Positions 53,901 through 63,527 of a DNA stretch of 64,000 nucleotides are shown here, piece after piece. A program made the translations under genes and the position numbers. Positions within the stretch are counted from its first letter, which is position 1. Each line of letters opens with the position of its first letter. The notes below the pieces were generated by a model that saw nothing but the letters and a program-made list of their open reading frames with translations, was not told the origin of the DNA and searched no databases. This DNA is from Pyropia yezoensis (Eukaryota; Rhodophyta; Bangiophyceae; Bangiales; Bangiaceae): the NCBI GenBank assembly GCA_009829735.1, contig CM020618.1, positions 40,229,030-40,293,029 of the forward strand, written 5' to 3'.

Positions 53901-54828
53901 TGTAGCAGTGGCCGTCGGCGAACAGCACCGCGCCGCCGGCCTTGTCCACTAGCCCCACAGACATCAGGTTTTCGCGGAGACCCGGCACGCGGTAGGTGCC
54001 CTTGAGGGTGATGGTCGACTTGTCGTTGCCGTCCCCGGCCACGAGGATGGCCTCCCCGCGGCCCGTGGTCGCCAGGGTCCCCCCCGACGCCAACGTCACC
54101 TCGTCGTTGGGCTGGGCCCCCTTGGCCACAAACGCCCCCTTGCCGGTCGCCAGGTGGTGGGTCGCACCCGAGTCAACCACCCACGTGTCCGCGCGTGAGG
54201 TCGCGGCAGCAGGCGCCACGGCGCCTTCCCCGACGGTGGTGCAGTAGGCCAGCTTCTTGCCGCCCCCGTCACCACCCTTGTCCCCACCATGGGGGCCCTT
54301 GTCATTGCGGCCGCGCTTCTCGTTCGCGGCCCGCCGCTTGTTACAGTCGGCGATCTTGTGGCCGGGCTTCTTGCAGTAGAAGCACACCGGCTTCTTGTCT
54401 TGCGGCCCCCTCTTCTTATCCTTGTTGAGCGCCATCGCAGCCAGGTACGCCTGCACCGCCAGCGGCACGTCGTCGTCCGACTCGGCACGCAGCTCCGTCT
54501 CCGTCTCCATCAGCCTGTTGGTGATGGTGGGCAGGGTGAGCAACTGGCCAGAGTTCCGCAGCACCGTGCGGATCGTCTTGAAGGGCGCGGGCAAACCGCG
54601 GAGGATGTCGAGGCAGAGGCTGTGCTCGTCCTTGTTCACGCCTGCGGTGGCCAGGTCGTCGCGGATCCCCTTGGTCCGCCCGACGTATTCCATGATGGTC
54701 TCGTTGGGCTGCTTGCGCAGCGTCGCCAACGCCTCCTCCAGCTCCCCCCGACGCGTGGCCGTCTCATCGTCGAAGAGGACGCGGAGGCACTCCCATGCCT
54801 CGGCCGCCGTCTTGCAGTCGGCGATCAT
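50953..54828 (-). CDS. Copia gag-pol polyprotein, visible part
   Basis: About 1,290 codons in one frame with the Ty1/copia order: gag (UBN2-type, from AEAWECLRVLFDDE), a CCHC zinc knuckle (CFYCKKPGHKIADC), aspartic protease (VVDSGATHH), integrase with its HHCC and DDE regions (WHRRFFHLGY, HVDITGPF, PQSNGKAERLNRTI), reverse transcriptase (IDVKTAYLYAPMD, VHVDD), and RNase H (SDFAGDTQSRKSTTG, TKHVDV). The integrase-before-reverse-transcriptase order separates it from Ty3/gypsy. The N-terminal end of gag lies on the far side of the inserted chromovirus, outside this window; the first Met at 54828 is incidental to the junction. Confidence 0.85.
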   Translation of the reverse strand: MIADCKTAAEAWECLRVLFDDETATRRGELEEALATLRKQPNETIMEYVGRTKGIRDDLATAGVNKDEHSLCLDILRGLPAPFKTIRTVLRNSGQLLTLPTITNRLMETETELRAESDDDVPLAVQAYLAAMALNKDKKRGPQDKKPVCFYCKKPGHKIADCNKRRAANEKRGRNDKGPHGGDKGGDGGGKKLAYCTTVGEGAVAPAAATSRADTWVVDSGATHHLATGKGAFVAKGAQPNDEVTLASGGTLATTGRGEAILVAGDGNDKSTITLKGTYRVPGLRENLMSVGLVDKAGGAVLFADGHCYIYDAAKTVASRAVVSKADAIGHLERNGQYTLGGKPVAKMAMMASAPMPGTASIWHRRFFHLGYNNLQRAAKMVDGLPEKEVETESIAGAICRPCVEGKTVKTPYPASNSKTDVMELIHVDITGPFKKSPSGSRYLIVLYEDSTGMTLAVPIRAKSEAGRVMRGKIPEWERRSGKKLKRIRFDGAKEFTTAKLRQWYEEKGIDYEVTLPYSPQSNGKAERLNRTIKERVRAALSESGLDEELWAEAAVAAAYVMNRSPKEGQDVTPWEGFTGKRPNVSGLAVWGSRAYALKPPKQIKGMQPRTSAGRMVGYTAGGQGFRLLLDGTKEVVERRDVVVEEAESAAPAKEVHWSQALTGTPSGGAQAATPAPTPQPTPTLTPSGSTSSTDRGGETPITPDVQAAIDAARLVTGQLAEDGGESTSEEEDEVTRYPGRARLPPVRFGQDGAGASASAAAVQTADTVDMPVMVRDLPPPPKTVEEARCRDDWPLWEAALEEERQSMITHKVWTKKEAPPGERRLGTRTIFEYKADQKGVLQRHKCRLVGKGNRQKPGRDYLESWAAMPAAATTRAFFATAAARGWTVHHIDVKTAYLYAPMDVEVYIVIPEGFEGAGEDALLWQAMYGTKQAGNLWGKHLDGKLTQEGGVQSKADKCLYTFAMKGTTVYVNVHVDDILPGGPDAMAVADVKRRIARHFECRDMGEVTSYLGMQVEWDKAAGTVTLSNPRHTADLLKEYEMDECKPNFTPMARGVELAEGELLPTGNRYAELVGSLMYLSNQTRPDLAYAVGKLARRMSAPTEGDWRLAKGVLRYLQGTRNMGITYGKEANLEGWVDSDFAGDTQSRKSTTGFVFTLHGGAISWRSRMQRLVATSTATAEYVAAAEAVKDSLWLRRLAGDLGEYAGPVTLKEDNQACIAMATNEGMSSRTKHVDVCYHLIRDCVATQQVVVVYVPTGEQLADGLTKPLPRDAFTLFREGLGVAMATPVHG

Positions 54829-55367
54829 TGTGGGAGATTGGGCCGGAATTCGGTACCAATACTTTGAAGATTCGGGTCAAGTGGACCTGACCGGAAGTCG
54901 AAATTCACCCGACCCACGATGGTGAAACTTCTGACTTCTGGACGGAAATTCGACTAGGACTTCCGACATACTAGAGCAGGGTAATGCTGCTGGTATTTGT
55001 TTCTTGGGATTTTTGCACGGGAGCCAGACGGATTTCTACGCTTTGAGTTCTTTGCATGTGGAGTGATATGATTGGTTTGTTTGAGGGTTCATTTTCTGAG
55101 TGTTTTGAGGGGTTGCGTGAGCGTGTGAGGAGGGTTGATAAGGAGGGACAGCAAGGCGGGGAGGGCCCACCTTGGCTGGCCAAGCAAGAAAACACCGTCT
55201 GGCTCCGACACATCTTGTTCGTGCCTTGGTGAGTGGACCCGCTCACCACACGCAAGTTCCGTGTTCGGCTGTGTGGAGGTGCTTGCTTCCGGTGTCCCAA
55301 GTTGGGATATCGGCAATACTCCTCTTCCTTCCCTGACTCGGGGTTGGTGGTTGGGAGTACTGCTACA
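54829..55367 (+). repeat. 5' LTR of chromovirus
   Basis: Begins TGTGGGAGATTGGG exactly where copia coding stops and ends TGCTACA, two bases before the primer-binding-site candidate TGGTGGATCAGCGGG; 539 bp with TGT...ACA ends. The second LTR is not in the window, so the right boundary rests on these signals alone. Confidence 0.6.
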
Positions 55368-55684
55368 GTTGGTGGATCAGCGGGGGAGAGGATATCGACT
55401 TTGGTACCTCCCTTGACCGGAGACGGGACCAAGTTGGCCCCTCTCCCCCTTCGGCACCGAGACTTCCGGTGACACGATCGACTCGCCTACGTTCCGAGCG
55501 TTCGCTGGGTGACGAGGTTGGCCACCGTGAGTCTTGGTGGGAGACCCGGAGTTTCGGGAAACCCCACCGCCTTCTTTGAGGCAGGTGGAGGGGTGGAACG
55601 TGCTCTAGGAACTCCCTAGCTGACGATCCCCGACTCTGGACACCGTTTGGTCGTTTTGGTTGACTCCACGTGACTCTTGTGGAG

Positions 55685-57448
55685 ATGGCTGGTGAGGGAG
55701 ACCCCCCCATTGCGCCGAGTGTACCTGGGGAGGGGGAGCGTAGTCCTCCCCCGACGGGCGGAGTACCACCCAGGCCGGGCAGTGCGGATGTGGTGGGTCC
55801 AGAGGTTGGACCCCGACGGCGATCGGCCAGGTTCCTTCCCAGGCCGTCACCGGAAGAGACGGGCGGAGTTCGCCCTTCTCCGGTGGGAGCGCCGAGCCAG
55901 CGTCAGGCTCCGGCAACCTCTTCGGGGAGTGACGACACTCACTTCGGCATGGGACCGCCGACCGGCAGAGGTGACGGGACAGGGAGTTCTGTACCCCGGG
56001 TTGGTGGGTCCGCGCCACGACTGGTGCCGGAAGGACCGGGTGGGAGCTCGAGTCAAGCTCCACCTGGATCATCCGGTATCGTGGATAACTCGGTGATGAC
56101 TGCCATCGCACAAGTCGTGCGAGAGGAGGTGGGGAAGGCGTTGAAGGGGAGCACCCCTCCGCCTGAGCAGGCCTCGAGGCGTCAGAAGCGACGGGAGATT
56201 CGACGTACTCTCCGTCGTGAGGTGGACTCGGAGTCTGAGTCCTCTGCAAGTGGCAAGTCGGGTGAAGAAGATCTTACTCGACATGGTCGTGTGACTCACA
56301 CGGACCGTCTTGGGACTAGAGTCGTCCCAGGAAAGATCGTGGTGAATAATCCATTGTTCAAGGATGTCTTCGACTGTGAGACATATGGGTTGGTCAACAA
56401 GTCGTTGACCTACTCAAATAGCCAGGCCCGTACCCTGGGCCGGCGCAAGAAACACGTTGCGCAATCCTTCGGGGTCCGTTCAGAATGGGACGGGACTCCA
56501 CCCCTGAAGGTCTTCCAGTTTTTGCGGAAGTTCGCAAAAGCCTGCGATGACAATGATGTCTCTGAAGCTGAAGCGTTTTTCATGCTTCAGGACTTCACCA
56601 AGGAGCCACTCCGCTCCGAGGTGATGAACGTCATGCCAAGTCGGCATGGTGGGAATCCGGGTGAGGTGACCTCCTACCTGGAGTTGGTTAATTGGATCCT
56701 TCGTCTTCACGCAGACGAGGCTTCCTTGGCTGTGCAGGTTGAAGAGTTCAACCGCGCCACCCAGAGTAAGGGTGAAGAGGAACGGGAGTTCGCTGAACGA
56801 CTCCGTCAGCTGAACGTCCTCTGTGGATTCCTATATCCCCAAGGAGTCATTAAGGGACGCTTTGTGGAGGGTGTCCACCGAGCAGCTCGAGCGACTGTGC
56901 GAGAGCGTAATACTCCGACCATGACTCTGGCGGAGTTGGCACGCATCGCCCAGACTAAGGGTGATGAGTACCGCTGGCTCGTGTCTGAGCAGCGGAAGGA
57001 ACGAGAGAAAGAAGTTAAGGGAATGGAAGCAAGTCGCTTCCGCAGAACTGCAAGGATGCCTTCCTACACGCGGACGTACCCTGCAGTACCTTCGTCCTCA
57101 ACTCGAGAGACGGAAGGTATGGTGGCCGCCATCCCTGATAAGTCACAGGGAAAAGCGGGGCCATCGGCGTCGATGAGTGATCGGCCGTGTTGGCAGTGTT
57201 CCAAGTCGGGACACTGGGCAGCCCAATGCCCCACTCTGGACGTTCGTTTGAGAGCCCTGTTGGCTCGTATTGGGAAGCTCGGTATTCCGAGGACTGATTC
57301 GGATACCCGGCCACACACCACACGTGTGACGGCCATGACTCAACCTAAGTCAGAGGATGAGTCCACGCTTGAGAAGGGGGAAACCTCTTCCCCCAGCTCA
57401 AGTGGCAAGGATACTCCATCATCCGAGTCGGATGAGGGAAACGCCTAG
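55685..57448 (+). CDS. Chromovirus gag
   Basis: The first ATG is 55685 (MAGEGDPPIAPSVPGEG). A Pro/Gly/Ser-rich N-terminus of about 150 residues is followed by the capsid-type core (KVFQFLRKFAKACDDNDVSE, EAEAFFMLQDFTKEPLRSEV, ERLRQLNVLCGFL) and one CCHC zinc knuckle (CWQCSKSGHWAAQC) near the end. It packages the element's RNA in cytoplasmic particles. The pol frame begins about 40 bases after the gag stop. Confidence 0.85.
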   Translation: MAGEGDPPIAPSVPGEGERSPPPTGGVPPRPGSADVVGPEVGPRRRSARFLPRPSPEETGGVRPSPVGAPSQRQAPATSSGSDDTHFGMGPPTGRGDGTGSSVPRVGGSAPRLVPEGPGGSSSQAPPGSSGIVDNSVMTAIAQVVREEVGKALKGSTPPPEQASRRQKRREIRRTLRREVDSESESSASGKSGEEDLTRHGRVTHTDRLGTRVVPGKIVVNNPLFKDVFDCETYGLVNKSLTYSNSQARTLGRRKKHVAQSFGVRSEWDGTPPLKVFQFLRKFAKACDDNDVSEAEAFFMLQDFTKEPLRSEVMNVMPSRHGGNPGEVTSYLELVNWILRLHADEASLAVQVEEFNRATQSKGEEEREFAERLRQLNVLCGFLYPQGVIKGRFVEGVHRAARATVRERNTPTMTLAELARIAQTKGDEYRWLVSEQRKEREKEVKGMEASRFRRTARMPSYTRTYPAVPSSSTRETEGMVAAIPDKSQGKAGPSASMSDRPCWQCSKSGHWAAQCPTLDVRLRALLARIGKLGIPRTDSDTRPHTTRVTAMTQPKSEDESTLEKGETSSPSSSGKDTPSSESDEGNA

Positions 57449-57486
57449 CCGCTGGGACTAAGACTGACCCAAAGGCTCCAGCGGTA

Positions 57487-60400
57487 ATGAAGCGGGTTGC
57501 TTCACGCTCACCGACCCATGGGAGAGTGAAGGTCCTGACTCGACCTCGAGGGGTGAGACCTAGGGACAAGGCCCCTCCTCAGAAGCACGACCCGAGTCGG
57601 ATTGTGTCAGTGCTGGTAGGGAGTAACTACCAGGTCGCAGCTCGACTCTGGCTGCAGGATGGATATGAGTTTACCTCTCGTGTCATAGTCGACACAGGCT
57701 CTGCTGCCTCTCTCATTAGGCAAGACTTATTGCCAGAGGGGACAGATGTGAGCCCCGCCGGCTCACCCGAGTGGCGTATGTTTGATGTCAATGGGGGACT
57801 CCTCCCCGTTGTTGGGTCTATTGCATTGACTGTTTGCATTGGGTTCTACCAGACGCAGGTGAACTTTGGAGTAGTCTCCAATATGTCAGTCCCCGTACTC
57901 CTGGGAACTGACTATCTGGACCTCCATGTCCCGGCCGTCTGTGGACCGGAAGGGATAATCCGAATGCGTAATGGAGAGACTGTCCCCATATTGCGTAAAG
58001 GGAGGACTGTTTCCCCTACGACTCATCAACCTAGGGAAAACTCTCCCAAGGGTGGAGGCTCTACGACCCATGTACGAGTATGTAAGGGTACGGTAGTCCC
58101 GCCCCGATCAAGGACCTTTGTGCGAGTACGCACACGGTTTCGAGGGAATGGACTTGTTTCCCCCGTGGACCGAGTCTATTATACTCACCAAGTGCAAGTT
58201 GCTTGGGGCCCCATGACTTGTGGGGATGACCAAACCTGGTGGGTGGAGGTCCTCAACACGTCGGAGGAACCTCGACGACTCCCCGGAGGCATGAAGATTG
58301 CGTCGATCTCTACCTTTGAGGGGAATGTCGTTGCTGTGACTCAACAGCAATGGGAGGATATTGGAATGGCAGGCTCTGCCGACCAATCGAGTTCATCGAC
58401 GGCTAAGTCGCCGACGGTACATCGGGAGAACATCCCGGAGTGTTTACATGGACGACTGGATGAGTTAATCCAGAAGCATCACAAGTTGTGGAATGGTGAC
58501 CTTGGGCTCATCAAGGCCACCGAACACAGAATCGTGTTGAAGCCAGGGGCTAGGCCAGTTCGCCTGAGTCCCTACCGTATGGGACCAGACTCACGGGAAC
58601 TCACCCGAGAGCAGGTCCAACGGATGCAAGACATGGGTGTCATTGAGCCTTGCTCAAGTGAGTGGGCCAGTCCCATAGTCTTGGTGCCCAAGTCAGACGG
58701 CACGATGCGGTTCTGCATCGATTATCGTAAGCTAAACGAGCGGACGGTAAGGGATAGTTACCCCTTACCCCGTATGGACGATTGCCTTGACTCACTCGGT
58801 GAGGCACAGTACTTTTCCACGTTGGACTGCAACGCGGGGTACTGGCAGATACCCATCCGCAAGGAGGACAGACACTTGACCACCTTCACGTGTCACTGTG
58901 GAGTTTATCAGTGTACACGGCTCCCTTTTGGGCTTTGCAATGCACCTGCGACTTTCCAGCGTGCTATTGACTTGATACTTGCCGGAGTCAAGTGGCAGAT
59001 CGCCCTGGTGTATCTGGACGATATCATTGTGTTCTCCGGGACTGCCGAAGAACACTTGTCCCACTTGGACAGAGTGTTTACCCTGTTGGGTGAAGCAGGA
59101 GTAACACTCAAACCTACGAAGTGTCACCTCTTTAGTAATGAGGTGGAGTACCTCGGCCATATAGTCCGGCCAGGTCGCATTCTGGTCAATGAGAAGAACC
59201 TCATGGCCATCCGTCGGGCGAAGTTCCCCCAGACGCAGACACAACTCAGGAGCTTCCTGGGTATGTGTAACGTATACAGACGCTTTGTGGCGAACTATGC
59301 CAAAGTGTCTGCACCGTTGAACCACTTGGTAAGTTCCAAGATGCCCAAGCGCTTGGATGCTCCCAAACCCCCGGAGCAAGAAGCGTTTGATAGGTTGCGA
59401 GAGCTCCTCTGCAACCCACCGGTGTTAGCGATCCCGAGACCGGGGGCTCACTACATCGTTGATGTGGACGCAAGTTACGACCAACTCGGTTGTTGCTTAC
59501 TCCAACAACAGCCTTCGGGGGAGTATTTACCCGTTGGCTATTTCAGTAAGGGACTCTCACCCGCCCAGAAGAACTATTCTGTGACGGAGGTAGAGGGTCT
59601 TGGCGTGGTATGGGCAGTCTCCATGCTACGGCCATACATCGAAGGAAGGAAGTTCCTCATTCGATGTGACCACAAGGCTTTGAAGTGGATACTCACCACT
59701 ACAGCCTGTACGAATAACCGACTCAATCGATGGCGACTCTGCCTCGCTGAGTTCGATTATGATGTTGAATATCGGCCAGGCCCGAAGCATGCGGTTGCGG
59801 ACGCGTTGTCTCGCATACCGACGGATGGGAAAGACACTTCCCCTATCCCTGAGGAACTCCCTCATGTGGCAGTGACCACTCGCTCCGGAACTGTCCTCGA
59901 CCCGAGGATGCCTGGCATGGCCAAATTATTACCCGTGTCTTTGGATGAGTTTGTCCAGGCACAGGAGAGCGACAAACTTTGTCGACGACTCAGGAAGGAG
60001 CTCGACCAGGCTCAACCGACTCGGTTCTTCCTGAATGACAACGGCATACTCTGCCGTAAGGGATATACCCAGGGGGACAAGCAAGTCGTCGTCCCCAAGG
60101 AGTTACGCAAGAGTATCCTCCAACGGGAGCACTCCTCACCGTTGGGTGGACACCCAGGGTCTACGAGGATGTATCAGACCCTACGTAAGAAGTACTATTG
60201 GCCATCACTCGTGGCTGATGTGTACGGATATGTAGCCGCATGCGCGACTTGCGCAAAGAATAGACTCATGGAGTCCCGGCAGACTTCTTCCATGAGACTC
60301 TTTCCTGCAACAGAGCCGTTTGCAGCGATAGCAGTGGACTTACTCGGTCCACTACCACGAACACCTGAAGGATATGAGTACCTTCTGGTGATGTGTGATC

Positions 60401-61476
60401 GCTTCACTAAGCTCACACGGGTATCCCCACTCAAGGATATCACAGCCGTGGACGTTCTGAGTGAGTTACTCGACGTCTGGGTTGCCAGTTATGGCATCCC
60501 CGACTCTATCCTTTCGGATAACGGACCACAGTTTGCGTCCGTCCTGTATCAGGGAGTCATGAAGATGTTGGGGGTGCAGACGAACTTCGCCACCCCTTAC
60601 CATCCCCAGACTAATGGGCAGGTGGAACGATTCAACAGGACTCTAGTGCGCCAGTTGCGTCACTATGTCCATGACCATGTAGTCACATGGGCTCGTTATG
60701 CGTCACTACTCGTGACAGCATACAACTCCCAGGTACACAGTAGTACGGGAGAGGCACCGTTTGCCTTCGTCTGCCCCCGACGACTTCCGTCAGTAGCTGT
60801 GGAGCGTCTCACCCAGACTGAGGGTGAGACTTCGACTCAAACACCGAGTCAGGCGAAAGCCTCCCTACTCCAGAGACTGGAGGAGATGATACCCCTTGTC
60901 CGGGCTACTATGGAGAAGGCCCAAGCCCGTTACAAGAGGTACTTCGATGTCCGAGTCAGACATCGTCGCGATCCGCTCCGAGTTGGAGATTGGATTTATG
61001 TTAACTCCCACGACAATAAGGGAGGGAAATTGGTCTTCAAGACTCTGGGACCATATCACATCCTTAAAACGGATGGACGTCGGTTAACCATCGAGAGTGA
61101 TGATGGTATCCGGACAATAAATGGGAATCACGGGACTCGCGCACCCGAACCCCCAGAGGGAGATCCCGCTTGGGAAAGGGCTTTGCAAGCATGGAAAGTC
61201 CCATCCTTGCCGACCTCTTCCAATAAGCCATTGGAGGCGGTGTTCGACAAGTTTGTCGGGCACGGATATGATGAGTCGGGGCGACTCATGCTCCGAGTCA
61301 GGTGGTTCGGGTATGGACCAACTTCCGACACATGGGAGTTTGTAGAGGACCTACCAGTAGAGAAGGTCCGTAGATACTGCCAGACTGTGGGCATATCTAT
61401 ACGCCGACGTAGCACTCGTACGTCGGGGGATGAAGTCCCTGCTCCAAGTCAGAGCAGAGCGGCAAGCCAACCATGA
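57487..61476 (+). CDS. Chromovirus pol polyprotein with chromodomain
   Basis: About 1,330 codons in Ty3/gypsy order. The parts are aspartic protease (VIVDTGSAASLI), reverse transcriptase (KSDGTMRFCIDYRKLNERTV, LPFGLCNAPATFQR, VYLDDIIVFS), RNase H (ILTTTACTNNRLNRWRLCLA), integrase (HHCC zinc region HPGSTRMYQTLRKKYYWPSL...CATC, then AVDLLGPLP, SDNGPQFAS, NGQVERFNRTL) and a C-terminal chromodomain (RLMLRVRWFGYGPTSDTWEF). Chromodomains direct integration to particular chromatin marks in this clade. Confidence 0.92.
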   Translation: MKRVASRSPTHGRVKVLTRPRGVRPRDKAPPQKHDPSRIVSVLVGSNYQVAARLWLQDGYEFTSRVIVDTGSAASLIRQDLLPEGTDVSPAGSPEWRMFDVNGGLLPVVGSIALTVCIGFYQTQVNFGVVSNMSVPVLLGTDYLDLHVPAVCGPEGIIRMRNGETVPILRKGRTVSPTTHQPRENSPKGGGSTTHVRVCKGTVVPPRSRTFVRVRTRFRGNGLVSPVDRVYYTHQVQVAWGPMTCGDDQTWWVEVLNTSEEPRRLPGGMKIASISTFEGNVVAVTQQQWEDIGMAGSADQSSSSTAKSPTVHRENIPECLHGRLDELIQKHHKLWNGDLGLIKATEHRIVLKPGARPVRLSPYRMGPDSRELTREQVQRMQDMGVIEPCSSEWASPIVLVPKSDGTMRFCIDYRKLNERTVRDSYPLPRMDDCLDSLGEAQYFSTLDCNAGYWQIPIRKEDRHLTTFTCHCGVYQCTRLPFGLCNAPATFQRAIDLILAGVKWQIALVYLDDIIVFSGTAEEHLSHLDRVFTLLGEAGVTLKPTKCHLFSNEVEYLGHIVRPGRILVNEKNLMAIRRAKFPQTQTQLRSFLGMCNVYRRFVANYAKVSAPLNHLVSSKMPKRLDAPKPPEQEAFDRLRELLCNPPVLAIPRPGAHYIVDVDASYDQLGCCLLQQQPSGEYLPVGYFSKGLSPAQKNYSVTEVEGLGVVWAVSMLRPYIEGRKFLIRCDHKALKWILTTTACTNNRLNRWRLCLAEFDYDVEYRPGPKHAVADALSRIPTDGKDTSPIPEELPHVAVTTRSGTVLDPRMPGMAKLLPVSLDEFVQAQESDKLCRRLRKELDQAQPTRFFLNDNGILCRKGYTQGDKQVVVPKELRKSILQREHSSPLGGHPGSTRMYQTLRKKYYWPSLVADVYGYVAACATCAKNRLMESRQTSSMRLFPATEPFAAIAVDLLGPLPRTPEGYEYLLVMCDRFTKLTRVSPLKDITAVDVLSELLDVWVASYGIPDSILSDNGPQFASVLYQGVMKMLGVQTNFATPYHPQTNGQVERFNRTLVRQLRHYVHDHVVTWARYASLLVTAYNSQVHSSTGEAPFAFVCPRRLPSVAVERLTQTEGETSTQTPSQAKASLLQRLEEMIPLVRATMEKAQARYKRYFDVRVRHRRDPLRVGDWIYVNSHDNKGGKLVFKTLGPYHILKTDGRRLTIESDDGIRTINGNHGTRAPEPPEGDPAWERALQAWKVPSLPTSSNKPLEAVFDKFVGHGYDESGRLMLRVRWFGYGPTSDTWEFVEDLPVEKVRRYCQTVGISIRRRSTRTSGDEVPAPSQSRAASQP

Positions 61477-61604
61477 GTACAAACACATACCATGGTTCTT
61501 CAAAGATTCTCTACTAACAAAGCCGACTATGGCACAATACAAAACGAGAAGAATACCCACCACTCTTCTCACCAAGGAAAGAACAAGTCGTTCGACCGCT
61601 GACT

Positions 61605-63521
61605 CTAGCGTTCCATATGCCCACCCCCACCACTATAGGGACCGCCCGACCACGAACCCCCAGGGTCGTAGGCCGGTAGCGGAGGGGCGTAACCCACTCG
61701 GGAGGGCCCCGGAGTGGAAGCACTGGGAGGGGCCCGCCGACTCGCGGACCCATCCCCGTCGTAAGATAGATGTCCGGAGGTACTCCCTCCGTGACGCGGA
61801 AGCTGCTGCTGAGTCGACAGCAGCCGTTGGACAAACTCGTGTCCAACCGCGAGGCGAGTGACCTCAGCTGCCAATGACTGTCGCGCCGTGGCTGAGTCGC
61901 CCGACGCGAGGAAGTGACTGACACGCCGGGTGACCCAAGCCAACGTGTCAAGGGAGGCCACGAGTGAGGCCTCCACCGTGGCGTCATACATGATGGCTCC
62001 CAAGTTGGGAAGCATCTCGCCAACGCCACGCGCAATCGGCATGGGTACCGGAGTTCGGACCCGTAGCGAACCCAACGCCACGTCGGGGAAGGGCTCGAGG
62101 AACTGGAAGGGTGGAGCCTGAGTCGGCTCCACACCCCCCGAGGTCGGAGTCGCGACCCGCGGGGAAGTCGTCGGCACAGCTCGCCCGCGGCTTCGAGGGG
62201 CTCCTCGATGAGCACCACGACGAGTCGTCGCCGATGATGTCGCCCACCCAGAGCCAGGGGGCGACGTAGAGGGAGTAACCCCCTCTGCGTAGGGAAGGGA
62301 AGAGTCCCCCAACCCCTCACGCAAGAACAGCTGTCCCTGCACCAGAGTATGGGTGACATGGACGAACTCCCGGGGTGGCTCACTCTCCAACCCCGGCTCT
62401 GGACGCTTGTTGCGGCGGAGGAAGGGTTCCAGCTGCGCCCAATCGAGTCGATTGTGCAGGGTGACCATACCCTTAAGGAGGAACGGAGCCAGGTCCCCCG
62501 CGCCCAAGGCTAACCAGTGGAAGCCAAGGGTTTCCATACCCTCCACCAGAGCCGGTGGGAGGTGCCACAGGTAACCCCGATGGACTACATCGGAGTACCA
62601 GCCCCGAGTCACCACGACCACCCAGTGCGTGGCGAGGTAGGCGAAGACCCGGTTACCCTCCGAGCTGGAGCGTAGCACGGAGCCAAAGTAGGCAACGAGG
62701 AGGGGGATCCGAGCCGGAAACCCACAAGGTACCTCCCCTGTCTCCCACCACCCTGGGAGAAAAGGGTACTGGTGCTCACGCTCCTCCAGAGGTACGTGGG
62801 TGAACTCCACCCGCGACCCGTGGATGAGGAAGCCCGAGGAGCCCCGGAGTCGGAACTCCTCTCGCACCACGCCGTGTTGGGCGTGGGCGTCCTCTCCGCC
62901 CAGGTAGGGACGGGGAAGGGCACACCACTCGGTAGACACAACCGCGTGGGTGTCGTCGATCTCCTTGTCGCCCGACCCCAAGGCGAGGGAGGTTGACAAC
63001 GCCTGGACTTCAGGCGCGTCCGCCAGGCAGAGTAGCGCTGGTAGGTCGCAGACCACCCCATCAGGTAGAGTCACCTGGTTGGGGTACCGACGAGTCCGGC
63101 GGTACCATACGTCGGTCCGCCGTGGCTCGGGGATGATCAAGTAGACATCCTTGAGCTTGCAGTCGGGAAGCTCCCCGACTGACTTGGGAGGCGCCCAGGC
63201 TCGGGGCCCCATAGGAGGACGGGGCCGCGGCGGGAGTAGCAGCCGTGACTCAGGAAGGCGGGGGATGGGAGTCACATCCCCTTCCGCCACCGGGTTGGAA
63301 GACCCATCCCCCGGTGGGACCACGGCCGAGGGGGCAGTAGGAGGTGATGCGGCGGGGACGGCTGAGGCGGCCGCCTCCGACCCTCGCCCGGGACGAGTCG
63401 TCTCCATGGCCGACCCCCGGCTGAGAGACTCCTCAGTCCCGAGGGCCTCCTCTCCCGTCCGTCGCTTGTCCGACAGAGACGTCGGAGACGGGGACAAAGG
63501 CCGACTCGGCTCACCCGCCAT
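61605..63521 (-). CDS. Antisense ORF of chromovirus, unknown protein
   Basis: A 638-codon frame on the strand opposite to gag-pol, lying between pol and the missing 3' LTR. The Met at 63521 (MAGEPSRPLSPSPTSLSDKR) is preferred; the open frame extends upstream to 63959 through Pro/Arg/Cys-rich sequence that looks non-coding. Composition is protein-like: an N-terminal disordered part, a folded core (KLKDVYLIIPEPRRTDVWYR, FLPGWWETGEVPCGFPARIP, LLVAYFGSVLR, HWLALGAGDLAPFLL, NRLDWAQLEPFLRR), and a C-terminal part with helices (LAAEVTRLAVGHEFVQRLLS) and a Gly/Ser/Pro tail. No family recognised. Antisense genes at this place are known in some plant Ty3/gypsy lineages (for example Grande and RIRE2), so the position has precedent. 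The role is unknown. Confidence 0.6.
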   Translation of the reverse strand: MAGEPSRPLSPSPTSLSDKRRTGEEALGTEESLSRGSAMETTRPGRGSEAAASAVPAASPPTAPSAVVPPGDGSSNPVAEGDVTPIPRLPESRLLLPPRPRPPMGPRAWAPPKSVGELPDCKLKDVYLIIPEPRRTDVWYRRTRRYPNQVTLPDGVVCDLPALLCLADAPEVQALSTSLALGSGDKEIDDTHAVVSTEWCALPRPYLGGEDAHAQHGVVREEFRLRGSSGFLIHGSRVEFTHVPLEEREHQYPFLPGWWETGEVPCGFPARIPLLVAYFGSVLRSSSEGNRVFAYLATHWVVVVTRGWYSDVVHRGYLWHLPPALVEGMETLGFHWLALGAGDLAPFLLKGMVTLHNRLDWAQLEPFLRRNKRPEPGLESEPPREFVHVTHTLVQGQLFLREGLGDSSLPYAEGVTPSTSPPGSGWATSSATTRRGAHRGAPRSRGRAVPTTSPRVATPTSGGVEPTQAPPFQFLEPFPDVALGSLRVRTPVPMPIARGVGEMLPNLGAIMYDATVEASLVASLDTLAWVTRRVSHFLASGDSATARQSLAAEVTRLAVGHEFVQRLLSTQQQLPRHGGSTSGHLSYDGDGSASRRAPPSASTPGPSRVGYAPPLPAYDPGGSWSGGPYSGGGGHMER

Positions 63522-63527
63522 CACGCG

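Larger units (their letters stand above)
50720..54828 (-). mobile_element. Ty1/copia LTR retrotransposon, interrupted by a chromovirus
   Basis: The element is read on the minus strand. Visible parts: a candidate 3' LTR (50720-50923), a purine tract before it, and a gag-pol frame whose left part (start of gag), 5' LTR and leader are not in the window because another LTR element is inserted at 54829. The visible coding part is open from end to end, so as far as it can be seen it looks whole apart from the insertion. Age cannot be estimated from LTR divergence because only one LTR is present. It is less GC-rich than host genes but richer than the chromovirus. Confidence 0.8.
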
